Shown: positions 36,740-46,100, numbered from the stretch's first letter. The stretch is 64,000 nucleotides of DNA from an uncultured Odoribacter sp. (GCA_910588375.1 CAJUQA010000002.1:207183-271182), one strand, 5' to 3'. Program-made: numbers and translations. The notes: a model not told the origin generated them from the sequence alone.

Positions 36740-38338
36740 TTAAAATCTAAAATTAACCCCCAGATTCAAGGTCTCCTTAAATTGAAGTTCATCCGAATAA
36801 TTTTCGTCATACACCAAATTCGCATACACGGAAGCACGCATAAAATAATTGATCTTGAAATCAATCTGGACTTTCCAATCGGCCGTAAAACTCTGTTTGG
36901 GATTGTAATAACTGCTAAACATGATCAACTCATTCCGGATATCCATAATTTTAGCCAAAGGGAACTTATTTCTCAGTTCCACACGGGCACCGGCATCTCC
37001 TTTTGATTTTTTACCGGCATCCACACCATAACGGGTCGGATCTATTCCATTCGTATCCCGTACCCAGGTCCATTTGCCGGCAATAGGAGAGAGATAGAGG
37101 GAAAAGTTATCCGAAGGCTTGTAGTCAATACCTATAGATAAGGTATAATACCCCGGAGACATAAAATTAGCAACTAACTTCTTCTCACTGTCCGTCGGAT
37201 ACTCATACGAATTGAATATCTGTGTTACAATATTCAACTGTGCAGTATAATACCAATGCTTAAACGCATTTTGTCCGACTTTTGAGTTAAATTCCAGCCG
37301 GTCTTCATTCTTGCGTATATCTTCACTACCGGAACGTAAAAATCCCAAACGGTAATGGATAAAATTCTCCCAGCTCGTTTTATTTTTATTGTAATTCAGA
37401 TACAGCCGGAGATTCGTCAATAAAGAAAGGGAATTTTCACCGCCACTGGCCCAATTGGATTGATATCCTTGCCCCAGAGCCGCTTCCACTTCCGAATAAT
37501 AACTCCAGTAACGACGCCAGAGTTCTCCGGTGTGGGGCGCACTGATTTTATAATAATCCTCACTCACTTGGTTTTTAATCAGTTCGTCCGGCACTTTCTT
37601 ATAATCAACACCCCGATTTTGATAGACATCATCATCCACATATAACCGAAGATTATTTTTTTCAGGCAACACCTGCACCCAGGTTCCAATGGAATCACCA
37701 CTCCGGTTGATTACCCAAAAACGGTAATAATCCTGCCGGCCGTTATTCATCCATATCTCCAGATACTGGTCGGCCCGATTGGATAAATGCACCTGAACGG
37801 AATCTTTGCTGATTTCACGCAGCCATATATAATTCGAATCACTTCGTATGTGAGAAACCAGCGTTTTTAAATTACTATTATAATATCGTGTCAGGGTAGT
37901 GTCAGACTGGTAGCCATAAGTAGCAGAATAATAATCCGCACTGTCGTTTTCAATCTGCCGTATGGCACTTTGCAACGCATCTTCTTTCTGGGCTGCTTCT
38001 CGCATATATTTTTTCACAGCTTCCACGACAGGCCCGACCTGCTCATCTTCCGCATAATGAATCAATACCTCCAAAGCCTGCTTCAGTTCCTGATCTTTTG
38101 TCTTTTTTCGTTTCAGCTCCTCAATGGCATAGCGTACCGCCGGATTGGCGATAAAAGCATTTTTCAAATCTTTTTTCAATATGGAAAGATTGTCAGGAAA
38201 TACAATAGCCGGCACCTTCAAGGGCTCGACAAGCGACTCCTTTTTTTCCATAATCTCCGGGTACAATATCTGCGAATAAACGGCATTTATTCCGCAAAAC
38301 AGACAAATCGTCAGCAATACCGGGTTCCTCATGCTCAT
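36740..38338 (-). CDS. DUF3078 outer-membrane-type protein
   Basis: A 532-residue exported protein. The signal peptide ends near GINAVYSQ. Residues about 30-130 are helical and charged, and the rest is a run of amphipathic beta-strands with aromatic ends (NFIHYRLGFL, YTLSIGIDYKPS, terminal NLGVNFRF). The final Phe fits an outer-membrane beta-barrel. The motif GYQSNWASGGENSLSLL marks the DUF3078 family of Bacteroidota. Its function is unknown. It overlaps no gene but lies within an operon with 4-7 nt gaps. Confidence 0.82.
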   Translation of the reverse strand: MSMRNPVLLTICLFCGINAVYSQILYPEIMEKKESLVEPLKVPAIVFPDNLSILKKDLKNAFIANPAVRYAIEELKRKKTKDQELKQALEVLIHYAEDEQVGPVVEAVKKYMREAAQKEDALQSAIRQIENDSADYYSATYGYQSDTTLTRYYNSNLKTLVSHIRSDSNYIWLREISKDSVQVHLSNRADQYLEIWMNNGRQDYYRFWVINRSGDSIGTWVQVLPEKNNLRLYVDDDVYQNRGVDYKKVPDELIKNQVSEDYYKISAPHTGELWRRYWSYYSEVEAALGQGYQSNWASGGENSLSLLTNLRLYLNYNKNKTSWENFIHYRLGFLRSGSEDIRKNEDRLEFNSKVGQNAFKHWYYTAQLNIVTQIFNSYEYPTDSEKKLVANFMSPGYYTLSIGIDYKPSDNFSLYLSPIAGKWTWVRDTNGIDPTRYGVDAGKKSKGDAGARVELRNKFPLAKIMDIRNELIMFSSYYNPKQSFTADWKVQIDFKINYFMRASVYANLVYDENYSDELQFKETLNLGVNFRF

Positions 38339-38345
38339 ACAATCT

Positions 38346-39167
38346 CTATTTGAAAGGAGAATCGGGTTCTTTGGCCATATGCGAATAACTCAGACGATCC
38401 ACCAAACGGGGCATCCATTTACTTAAAAATACGGCCAGTTTACCTTCGACAAAAGTCATGATAATCTCCCGTTTCCGCTTCCTTATACCTTTAATTATAA
38501 TAGCTGCACAACGTTCCGCAGACATCATTTTACTTTCATCCCGCGGACTTTCGCCTTGCTGCCGGCCTTCACCATTCAAAGCCGTTTTGCGGATATTGGA
38601 GGCTGTAAATCCCGGAGCAGCCAACAACACATGCAGCCCTTTTTTCCTGTTTTCAATACGGACAGTATTTAAAAATCCCCTTACGGCAAATTTACTGGCT
38701 GCATAACCTGTTCTACCGGGAAGCCCGATATAACCGGCAATGGAAATCACTCCGGCCAGCGTACCATGCGTCTGCAGCAAATAGGGAAGAGCATACTTGG
38801 AACAATAAACGGTTCCCCAGAAATTAACATCCATCACCTTGCGGATTACATTCAAATCCAAATCCTCCAGCAACGCCCGCATGGATATACCGGCACAATT
38901 GATCAACACATCTATACGTCCGAAATAATCGTATGTCTGTTGTATCAATTCCTTGCAAGCCAATTCTTTCGTAACATCCGTCCGTATGGAAATAACATCC
39001 GTACCGCCGGTTTTCAACTCTTTTTCAAGAACAAGCAATTCTTCAATATTCCGGGCGGCAATAGCTAATTTAGCTCCCTGATGAGCTGCTTCAAAAGCCA
39101 ACGCTTTGCCGATACCCGAAGAAGCACCGGTAATGATGACAACCTTGTCACACATTCTTTTTTTCAT
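38346..39167 (-). CDS. Short-chain dehydrogenase/reductase
   Basis: A 273-residue SDR-family oxidoreductase. The NAD(P)-binding motif TGASSGIG is at about residues 14-21, NCAG follows, and the catalytic Ser plus YAASK (Tyr, Lys) lie in the middle. The C-terminal region with KRKREIIMTFVEGKLAVFLSKW is hydrophobic and basic, so it may associate with membrane, as in related DHRS7-like enzymes. The substrate is unknown. It is the first gene of a four-gene operon that ends with mltG, and a TATATTTG element lies 21 nt upstream. Confidence 0.88.
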   Translation of the reverse strand: MKKRMCDKVVIITGASSGIGKALAFEAAHQGAKLAIAARNIEELLVLEKELKTGGTDVISIRTDVTKELACKELIQQTYDYFGRIDVLINCAGISMRALLEDLDLNVIRKVMDVNFWGTVYCSKYALPYLLQTHGTLAGVISIAGYIGLPGRTGYAASKFAVRGFLNTVRIENRKKGLHVLLAAPGFTASNIRKTALNGEGRQQGESPRDESKMMSAERCAAIIIKGIRKRKREIIMTFVEGKLAVFLSKWMPRLVDRLSYSHMAKEPDSPFK

Positions 39168-39187
39168 ATTCTCAGCAAATTTATTTG

Positions 39188-39195
39188 CAAATATA
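39188..39195 (-). promoter_or_regulatory. -7 promoter element of the SDR-mltG operon
   Basis: The minus strand reads TATATTTG, exact to consensus, 21 nt before the SDR start. Confidence 0.6.
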
Positions 39196-39280
39196 TAATA
39201 TTTTCATCGGATTTATTCTCTTTTTCTACTTTTCATAGATGTCCTATAATTTATATTATGATAATTATATATAAAAAAGA

Positions 39281-39307
39281 AAAAGGGGAGTCTTGGCTTC
39301 CCCTTTT
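39281..39307 (-). terminator. Terminator after the TPR gene
   Basis: A 9-bp stem pairs AAAAGGGGA (39281-39289) with TCCCCTTTT (39299-39307), with a 9-nt loop; the minus strand then runs into a T-rich tail. It follows the TPR gene by 9 nt. Confidence 0.8.
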
Positions 39308-39315
39308 CCGGTTAT

Positions 39316-40482
39316 TTATTTTTCTCCTTCCAACAGAGCTTTAATATTCTCATACTTCGTCATGTAGTCCGGATTAACGGTTCTCAATTTGAAATAGAGA
39401 GCTTTTAAAGTCTCCATCGTGTTGGGTTCTTTCGGGTCAATATCATGGGCTTTCTCAAAATACGGAATCACTGATTCATAACCCTTGTATACTTGCTCCA
39501 TACTCTTGTTATATTCGTCCGCATCCACGATATCATTTACTTTTTCATGAAATTTAATCACTTCATTCAACTTAGCCGTACCCAGATTATATTGGGAAGC
39601 AAAATCCTTCGGATCAATAGTGAGGGCTTTTTCATACATTTCTACAGCCTTTTCCGGCTCGTTCATTTTCTCATACAAAGAGCCTTTTGCCCTGTAAAAA
39701 GAAGCATTATTCGGATCCTGCTGAATAGCGGCATCCAGATACTTCTCAGCTTTTTCCGGTTCTCCGCCCAACAGATAATAATTGATCAATTCCACCAACA
39801 TATTGGCGTCGTTCGGATACAATTCATATCCTTTGTGCAAATACTGTACGGCCTCTTCTTCTTTTTTCTGAGCTTTCAGTACATTGGCCAACATGGCATA
39901 CGTTCTGGCCGGCTCATAGTTGTATTTCAAAACCTCCTTGTAAAATTTCTCTGCTTCTGCAAACTCTTCGGCTCTGTGGGCTGAAATCCCGGCATTAAAA
40001 ATCACTATGGTATCAATAGCCGTTGAATTGACAACCGGTGATTTCTCAATTTCCAACACCTTCTTGAAAGCTTCCAAAGCTCCTTTAAAATCCTCCGAAT
40101 TATAATATTCTACAGCTTTATTTGTAAAATCTATAATCAGATTATCATACTGGGTTTTAAGTTTTTTGCCCACTTTTCCTTTGTCATCCAACTCAATAGC
40201 CTTTTGGTAAGCCTCATAGGCAACATCCAGAGCATTCGGATCCAATTTTTTGTAATCAGGCAGCGGACTTTCAAAAATTCCCTGATAAATCTGTCCCTTT
40301 ACAAGCCAGGACTTTGAGTCATTCACACAATTTTCGTGCGTAATAGCTTCATCAATAAGCTTTTTAGCTTCATCCAATTTACCGGAACTCAGATAACTGG
40401 ATGCTTGTGAAACTTTTCCCTTCTGTGCGTAGGTAAAAGAAGCACAGAAAAGCATAATCATGATAAAAGTTAATTTTCTCAT
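39316..40482 (-). CDS. Tetratricopeptide repeat protein, exported
   Basis: A 388-residue protein with a signal peptide (MRKLTFIMIMLFCASFTYAQ) and about seven TPR units, for example ALEAFKKVLEIEKSP, AEKYLDAAIQQDPNN, AVEMYEKALTIDPKD. TPR solenoids mediate protein contacts. It is most likely periplasmic or at the inner face of the outer membrane. It sits 65 nt after gyrA and is probably co-transcribed with it. The function is unknown; this TPR gene downstream of gyrA recurs in Bacteroidales, from memory. Confidence 0.85.
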   Translation of the reverse strand: MRKLTFIMIMLFCASFTYAQKGKVSQASSYLSSGKLDEAKKLIDEAITHENCVNDSKSWLVKGQIYQGIFESPLPDYKKLDPNALDVAYEAYQKAIELDDKGKVGKKLKTQYDNLIIDFTNKAVEYYNSEDFKGALEAFKKVLEIEKSPVVNSTAIDTIVIFNAGISAHRAEEFAEAEKFYKEVLKYNYEPARTYAMLANVLKAQKKEEEAVQYLHKGYELYPNDANMLVELINYYLLGGEPEKAEKYLDAAIQQDPNNASFYRAKGSLYEKMNEPEKAVEMYEKALTIDPKDFASQYNLGTAKLNEVIKFHEKVNDIVDADEYNKSMEQVYKGYESVIPYFEKAHDIDPKEPNTMETLKALYFKLRTVNPDYMTKYENIKALLEGEK

Positions 40483-40547
40483 ACGTACAATTGTTATTAT
40501 TGAATTTATATTCTTTTTGACGTCTTTCAGTTTCTAATAGTTACGTT

Positions 40548-43055
40548 TTACGCTTCCGGAGCCTCTGCGTTTTCCTGACTTCCCTCCTCTTCCGGAGCAT
40601 TTTCGTCCTCTTTGGAGGCAGACACCTTGGCTACGGCCGCAATGGCATCATCATTCCGCAGATTAATCAATTTCACGCCCTGTGTATTTCTACCCATCAC
40701 ACGCAGGGATGCAATTTCCAAACGGATAGTCAAACCGGAACGGTTGATAATCATCAAATGTTCCTCGTCCGTCACGTCCAACAAAGCTATCAGACTGCCG
40801 GTTTTTTCCGTCAGATTGATCGTCTTCACTCCTTTCCCGCCCCGGTTCGTCGTCCGGTAATCTTCTATATCCGAACGTTTTCCGTAACCATTTTCCGATA
40901 CTACCAGAACATTGGCCTTCTCCGGTTCCACGCAAATCATTCCGATCACTTCATCATCCTCACTGCCTAAAGTTATACCTCGTACTCCGGAAGCAGTCCT
41001 ACCCATAGGACGTACTTTTTCTTCCGGGAAACGGATTGCCTTTCCGGACTTCACAGCCAACATAATATCATTACTACCGTTGGTCAGCTTGGCTTCCAAC
41101 AATTGGTCGCCCTCTTTGATGGTAATGGCATTGACTCCGTTCTGACGCGGACGTGAATAGGCCTCCAGCGTTGTTTTCTTGATAATACCTTTCTTGGTAC
41201 ACAACACAATATAGTTTTCATTTATATAATCCGTATCTTTCAAGGACAAAAGATTGATATAGGCTTTCACCTTGTCATCCGGATCGATATTCAGCAGATT
41301 CTGTATGGCACGTCCTTTCGCCTGTTTCGTCCCTTCGGGTATCTCATACACCTTCAGCCAGAAACATTTTCCTTTTTCCGTAAAGAACAGCATCGTATTG
41401 TGCATCGTTGCCATAATCATGTGTTCCAGGAAATCTTCGTCCCGGGTAGCCGATCCTTTGGAACCGACTCCTCCGCGGTTCTGTACCTTATATTCACTCA
41501 GAGGCGTACGCTTGATATATCCCATGTGGGAAATGGTGATTACCATCTCGTCATCGGCATAGAAATCCTCCGGATTAAACTCTTCCGAAGCATAGACAAT
41601 GTCCGTACGGCGTTCATCACCATACAATGCCTTCATCTCCAGCATTTCATTTTTAATGATTTCCATTCTTAATTCGATGCTGGCCAATATTTCTTTCAAA
41701 TGGGCTATCACCTTTTCTATCTCTTCATACTCAGCCCGCAATTTATCCTGTTCCAGACCCGTCAACTGGCGCAAACGCATATCGACTATAGCGGAAGCCT
41801 GTGCCTCACTAAAACTGAACCGGTCAATCAAAGTATTCTTAGCCTCTTCCGGCGTCTGGGAATTACGGATAATCCGGATCACTTCATCAATGTGGTCGCA
41901 AGCGATAATCAAGCCTTCCAGAATATGGGCTCTTCTCTCCGCCTGATTCAGTTCAAATTGGGTACGGCGGGTGACCACCTCGTGCCGGTGTTCCACAAAA
42001 TAACGAATTAAATCCTTCAAATTCAGCAACTTCGGTCGTCCGTGCACCAACACGACATTATTCACACCGAAAGAAGACTGCAAAGCCGTGTGCTTCAATA
42101 ACGTATTAAGCACCACATTCGAAATCGCCTCCTTCTTGATATCAATCACAATACGCATACCTTCCCGGTCGGACTCGTCATTGATATTGGATATTCCTTC
42201 GATTTTCTTTTCGTTGACCAGCTCGGCAATACGTTGTATCAGTTCCAGTTTGTTGACCTGGTAAGGGATTTCATGGACAATAATCTTCTCCTTGCCGGAC
42301 GGCGTCACCTCTATGGAAGTTTTCGCACGCACGATAATCCGTCCCCGCCCCGTCCGATACGACTCTTTTACTCCATTGTAACCGTATATCGTACCTCCGG
42401 TAGGGAAATCGGGCGCTTTGATAATATTGATCAGCTCTTCAATATCGATATCATTATTGTCTATATAGGCACAAATCGCGTCCACCGCGTCATTCAGATT
42501 GTGGGGAGCCATATTGGTTGCCATACCTACAGCAATACCCGAAGCCCCGTTCACCAAAAGATTCGGAAGCTTGGAAGGCAACACTGTCGGCTCTTTCAAA
42601 GACTCGTCAAAGTTAGGTGTCATATCCACCGTATCCTTCTCCAAATCGGCCAGCATTTCTTCGGCAATCTTCTTCATCCTTGCCTCCGTATAACGCATGG
42701 CGGCCGGACTGTCGCCGTCTATCGACCCGAAGTTCCCCTGCCCGTCCACCAGCGGATAGCGTAAAGACCAGGTCTGAGCCAAACGGACCATTGTCATATA
42801 TACAGAACTATCTCCGTGGGGATGATACTTTCCCATCACCTCTCCGACAATTCTGGCTGATTTCTTATAAGGTTTATTGGATGTCACGCCTAACTCACTC
42901 ATTCCATACAACACTCTCCGGTGCACAGGCTTCATACCGTCCCGGACATCCGGCAATGCACGTGAAACAATCACCGACATTGAATAATCAATGTAGGACG
43001 ATTTCATTTCTTCCTCAATGTTGATTTTAATGATTTTTTCTCCGCCGTTTTCCAT
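40548..43055 (-). CDS. gyrA: DNA gyrase subunit A
   Basis: An 835-residue type II topoisomerase subunit. The breakage-rejoining domain holds the catalytic tyrosine in AAMRYTEAR (Tyr122) and the quinolone-region HPHGDSSVYM (residues 78-87). N-terminal numbering matches E. coli GyrA exactly here. The C-terminal beta-pinwheel includes the GyrA box NRGGKG, which separates it from ParC. The tail is Glu-rich. Residue 87 is Met where E. coli has Asp. A TACATTTG promoter element lies about 83 nt upstream. Confidence 0.97.
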   Translation of the reverse strand: MENGGEKIIKINIEEEMKSSYIDYSMSVIVSRALPDVRDGMKPVHRRVLYGMSELGVTSNKPYKKSARIVGEVMGKYHPHGDSSVYMTMVRLAQTWSLRYPLVDGQGNFGSIDGDSPAAMRYTEARMKKIAEEMLADLEKDTVDMTPNFDESLKEPTVLPSKLPNLLVNGASGIAVGMATNMAPHNLNDAVDAICAYIDNNDIDIEELINIIKAPDFPTGGTIYGYNGVKESYRTGRGRIIVRAKTSIEVTPSGKEKIIVHEIPYQVNKLELIQRIAELVNEKKIEGISNINDESDREGMRIVIDIKKEAISNVVLNTLLKHTALQSSFGVNNVVLVHGRPKLLNLKDLIRYFVEHRHEVVTRRTQFELNQAERRAHILEGLIIACDHIDEVIRIIRNSQTPEEAKNTLIDRFSFSEAQASAIVDMRLRQLTGLEQDKLRAEYEEIEKVIAHLKEILASIELRMEIIKNEMLEMKALYGDERRTDIVYASEEFNPEDFYADDEMVITISHMGYIKRTPLSEYKVQNRGGVGSKGSATRDEDFLEHMIMATMHNTMLFFTEKGKCFWLKVYEIPEGTKQAKGRAIQNLLNIDPDDKVKAYINLLSLKDTDYINENYIVLCTKKGIIKKTTLEAYSRPRQNGVNAITIKEGDQLLEAKLTNGSNDIMLAVKSGKAIRFPEEKVRPMGRTASGVRGITLGSEDDEVIGMICVEPEKANVLVVSENGYGKRSDIEDYRTTNRGGKGVKTINLTEKTGSLIALLDVTDEEHLMIINRSGLTIRLEIASLRVMGRNTQGVKLINLRNDDAIAAVAKVSASKEDENAPEEEGSQENAEAPEA

Positions 43056-43137
43056 CTATATTTAAATTATAACATTAACCACTTGTAATACAATTCATTT
43101 CACAGACTCATTCTTTGCCTATTTTGTGAAAATCCTA

Positions 43138-43145
43138 CAAATGTA
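43138..43145 (-). promoter_or_regulatory. -7 promoter element of gyrA
   Basis: The minus strand reads TACATTTG. A CAAAA on plus at 43168 gives a TTTTG -33 candidate with 22-nt spacing. The element lies in a near-palindrome CTACAAATGTAA, one base from the TTACAnnTGTAA operator seen at 28.35 kb. Confidence 0.55.
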
Positions 43146-43214
43146 ATAAATTCAACGGAATTTTACGCAAAAAACAAACTGAAACTTTCTGCCGTTTCAT
43201 GCAAAGAAATTTTT

Positions 43215-43976
43215 TCAGATTTCCACTTGCAACGTGTCATAGGCCAAAGAAACATGGGGAGGCAACTCACCGGAAACCTCCGAAGCCAGCCCCATCTGAT
43301 GGCCGATATGAGTCAGCCAGGCATGTTTCACGCCTAATACGTTCGTTACCTCCAGGGCCTGCGCCAACGTGAAATGCGACAAATGTTCCTCCTTCCTTAA
43401 GGCATTTATCACCAGATATTCCACTCCCGCCAATTTCCTCATCGATGTCTCCGGTATGGCACTTGCATCCGTGATATAAGCGAAATTGCCGGTACGGTAA
43501 CCCAAGACAGGCAGTTTATAATGCATTACCTGTATGGGGATAAACTCTATATCATCAATATAAAAAGGCTCTTCCCCCACCTCATGCAGATCGATTTCCG
43601 GTACGCCGGGATATTTATTTTCACCGAAAGCATAAGAATAGTCTTTATAAACCGCTTCTTTAGTCCTCACATCGGCATACACATCCACGGCTCCCTGTTT
43701 CACCCAGTTAAAAGCCCTCACATCGTCCAGTCCCCCGATATGGTCTTTGTGCGCATGGGTCAGAAGAATAGCCCGTAAATCCTTCACCCCGGCCCTGAGC
43801 ATCTGATAACGGAAATCCGGCCCGGCATCCATGACTATATTCTGCCCGTTGATCTCCAGCATGGCCGAACAACGCAATCTTTTATCACGGGTGTCTGTCG
43901 AACGGCACACCGCACATTCACAAGCAACGACAGGGATTCCCTGTGAAGTTCCGCTACCTAAAATAGTCAGTTTCAT
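43215..43976 (-). CDS. MBL-fold metallohydrolase, PhnP-like
   Basis: A 253-residue metallo-beta-lactamase-fold enzyme. The start MKLTILGSGTSQGIPV with the Cys pair CECAVC and the metal motif LTHAHKDHIGG match the PhnP/RNase Z-like branch. Later HxH-type residues (HLSHFT, THIGHQM) complete the site. It is expected to cleave a phosphodiester; the exact substrate is unknown. It is divergent from the RsmI-like gene, and a TAAATTTG element lies at 44013-44006. Confidence 0.88.
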   Translation of the reverse strand: MKLTILGSGTSQGIPVVACECAVCRSTDTRDKRLRCSAMLEINGQNIVMDAGPDFRYQMLRAGVKDLRAILLTHAHKDHIGGLDDVRAFNWVKQGAVDVYADVRTKEAVYKDYSYAFGENKYPGVPEIDLHEVGEEPFYIDDIEFIPIQVMHYKLPVLGYRTGNFAYITDASAIPETSMRKLAGVEYLVINALRKEEHLSHFTLAQALEVTNVLGVKHAWLTHIGHQMGLASEVSGELPPHVSLAYDTLQVEI

Positions 43977-44005
43977 AAAGAGCCTTTACATTAGAAGATT
44001 CCGAG

Positions 44006-44013
44006 CAAATTTA
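44006..44013 (-). promoter_or_regulatory. -7 promoter element of the MBL hydrolase gene
   Basis: The minus strand reads TAAATTTG, matching TAnnTTTG, about 30 nt before the start. Confidence 0.5.
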
Positions 44014-44046
44014 AGAGATAAAAATTTAATTTCCGAACTATTGCAT

Positions 44047-44054
44047 TACCTTTG
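44047..44054 (+). promoter_or_regulatory. -7 promoter element of the RsmI-like gene
   Basis: The plus strand reads TACCTTTG, 24 nt before the start at 44078. A good -33 element was not seen. Confidence 0.55.
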
Positions 44055-44077
44055 CTCACAGAATTAAAACCACAGCT

Positions 44078-44782
44078 ATGGGCCGGCTTTTTCTTGTTCC
44101 CAATACGATAGGAGAATCAACCTTGACCAAAGTGATACCTGCCGAAGTTATCGGGATTATTCGCAACATACGGGTGTTCGCCACAGAAAACCCCAAAAAC
44201 ACCCGAAGATATCTGAAAAAAATAGACAAATCCATTCAGATTGACGACCTGGTTTTTCTCGACTTGAACGAACATTCGGACAGGAAACAGGTAGAACATT
44301 GCCTGAGTTGGCTTGAAAAAGGCGATGTCGGAATCATTTCGGAAGCAGGTTGTCCGGGGATAGCGGACCCCGGAGCGGAATTAGTTGCCTTGGCACAGCA
44401 AAAGCACTACCCTGTAGTCCCTTTGGTGGGGCCATCCTCCATCCTTCTGGCCCTGATCGCTTCCGGATGCAACGGACAGAATTTCTCCTTCAACGGTTAC
44501 CTGCCCGTCAAGGAAAACGAACGGGCCAAAGCCCTGCGCCATTTTGAAAAACAATCAGCAGCGGAAAACCGGACCCAGATATTCATCGAGACCCCCTACC
44601 GGAACATGAAACTCTTTCAGGAAATGCTTTCCCTGCTTTCGCCCCACACCCGTCTTTCCATTGCTTGCGATATCACCACTGAAAACGAATACATCCGCAC
44701 AATGACCATACAGAAATGGAAAAAACAGACACCCGACCTCAACAAGCGTCCCGCCATTTTCATCCTGTACGCACCGAAATAA
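44078..44782 (+). CDS. SAM-dependent tetrapyrrole-methylase-fold protein (RsmI-like)
   Basis: A 234-residue protein of the TP-methylase fold, related to RsmI, the 16S rRNA C1402 ribose methyltransferase. Readable motifs are LVPNTIGE at the start, EAGCPGIADPGAELV for cofactor binding, LVGPSSILLALIASG, and IETPYRNMKLFQEML. It is shorter than RsmI (about 280 residues) and lacks the usual N-terminus, so it is a distinct Bacteroidota subfamily; the substrate is not certain. It lies alone on the plus strand. Confidence 0.85.
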   Translation: MGRLFLVPNTIGESTLTKVIPAEVIGIIRNIRVFATENPKNTRRYLKKIDKSIQIDDLVFLDLNEHSDRKQVEHCLSWLEKGDVGIISEAGCPGIADPGAELVALAQQKHYPVVPLVGPSSILLALIASGCNGQNFSFNGYLPVKENERAKALRHFEKQSAAENRTQIFIETPYRNMKLFQEMLSLLSPHTRLSIACDITTENEYIRTMTIQKWKKQTPDLNKRPAIFILYAPK

Positions 44783-44797
44783 CCGCGGAAGAATATC

Positions 44798-45094
44798 CTA
44801 TAAAAATGAAATCAACGTAATCAGAAGGATACCCAAAACCTGTAAAAGCAGCGACAAATTGTTCTTCCAGTCATACCAATAAAAATGCACACCAAGATTT
44901 ATAAAAGAATATATCCACAAAAGAAGCAGGATGATTTTAAAACATAAAGCACCCGACGATTCTGCATGAAACCACTCTTCGAAAACAGGACTGCCCATAC
45001 AAAGCAAATGGGTGAAAATGCTGCAAAAACTTGCCAGAACAAAGAAAAACAAACTGTTCTTTAATAGAAAAAATCTTTTTAAAAACCTTTCCAT
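44798..45094 (-). CDS. Small membrane protein, unknown
   Basis: About 98 residues from MERFLKRFFLL, with three hydrophobic helices (SLFFFVLASFCSIFTHLLC, ALCFKIILLLLWIYSFINL, LSLLLQVLGILLITLISFL). The longer ATG at 45118 would overlap the upstream gene, so the start 10 nt after its stop is preferred. It shows no family I recognise. It is the second gene after the structured RNA and the secreted protein gene, so may act with that protein. Confidence 0.6.
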   Translation of the reverse strand: MERFLKRFFLLKNSLFFFVLASFCSIFTHLLCMGSPVFEEWFHAESSGALCFKIILLLLWIYSFINLGVHFYWYDWKNNLSLLLQVLGILLITLISFL

Positions 45095-45104
45095 CAGACA
45101 AATC

Positions 45105-45611
45105 CTATTTAGCATCAATATAATACGTATTCATCGTAACAAAACCTTCCAGCACTGCCCCGACAGGCACAACCGCTTGTCGGCCTTTCAGCATCAGAAA
45201 ACAAAAACCGACGCCCGGCAAAAAAGTCAGTCCGCTACCGATACCCCAGCCAAGTGCTGCCGGTTTCCGGTTTTTCCCATACAAACAAAACGCGCCTTCC
45301 AACAAAACATTCTGACCATCAACTGAAATAACAGAGACGGGATAAATTCGTATTGCACCCGCTTTTCCTAATCCCCGGGCTCTGGAACTGTACACCTTAC
45401 ACTCGACCGGCGTACCGGAAGCTATAAGAACAAACTTCCCGGAACTATCCCGTATGTCTTCGGCAACAACCATCCGGACCGGTATTTCTTCATTACTTTT
45501 CAGGATATTCTCCGTTTTTAACTTTATCGGTGTCCGATATTTCAGGATGGATTGTGAAAACACGACCTGCACCGTGAAAAGACAAAGAATGATTCCGATA
45601 AGTTTTTTCAT
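45105..45611 (-). CDS. Secreted protein of unknown function behind the RNA leader
   Basis: A 168-residue protein with a signal peptide (MKKLIGIILCLFTVQVVFSQ). The mature part is beta-rich, with VPVGAVLEGFV near the end and a Gly-rich hydrophobic stretch (LGWGIGSGLTFLPGVGFCFLML) that could lie in a membrane. I do not recognise the family. It follows the first structured RNA copy; the RNA's terminator lies about 55 nt before the start codon, so expression may depend on read-through. The membrane gene at 44798 follows by 10 nt. Confidence 0.65.
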   Translation of the reverse strand: MKKLIGIILCLFTVQVVFSQSILKYRTPIKLKTENILKSNEEIPVRMVVAEDIRDSSGKFVLIASGTPVECKVYSSRARGLGKAGAIRIYPVSVISVDGQNVLLEGAFCLYGKNRKPAALGWGIGSGLTFLPGVGFCFLMLKGRQAVVPVGAVLEGFVTMNTYYIDAK

Positions 45612-45666
45612 AACATGGATACGTTTCTATTTCAACCTTAATCCCCGGAAGGTGAAAGCATTATAC

Positions 45667-45911
45667 AAAAAAGCGTGGGAATTTTCCGTTTTACCATATC
45701 TGAGGGTCTGGACTCCCTTACACCAGAATAAAACGATACTCCCACGCCAAACCAGATATAAACTGAAAAGTATATATGGCAAGCGAGAGCGTTCGCATTA
45801 CTTTCTCCTGGTGTTGAAATTGTCCAGATTTCAGACATGAGACAAGCAGAAACGCTTCAGTTAAAATATGTCTGCCCGTAAAAATTCCTTCTTACAGACG
45901 CTTCAAATATA
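45667..45911 (-). ncRNA. Structured RNA, copy 1, with promoter and terminator
   Basis: About 230 nt on the minus strand, with a TATATTTG -7 element at 45911-45904 and an end in TTTTTT at 45672-45667. The 3' end forms a terminator: outer helix 45673-45680 with 45740-45747, then 45687-45693 with 45729-45735. Its big loop (45696-45726) is complementary to a second loop (45808-45838) closed by 45801-45807 with 45839-45846, through ATATCTGA/TCAGACAT, CTGGAC/GTCCAG and ACACCAG/CTGGTGT. A conserved hairpin spans 45752-45779. Copy 2 at 60858 keeps these pairings with compensatory changes. The family is unknown to me; function could be attenuation of the gene at 45611, or a small RNA. Confidence 0.8.
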
Positions 45912-46100
45912 GTTAAATTTTTGTTTCCCGTGTCATAAAATCGCATTTACATTTGTCTGTCGGCAGATATACAATATTAGCAAGCATATTTATAGCATTA
46001 TTTATACAATATTGAATGACTAAAATCAGCGATTCTCCATAAACTCTAATCGTGATAATAACGCCACGAAGTTTTTATCTTTTTATTGCATAATATTTTA

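Noticed and set aside
45454..45840. Plus-strand ORF over RNA copy 1
   Set aside because: It covers the structured RNA, which is on the minus strand, and the frame is not kept in copy 2.
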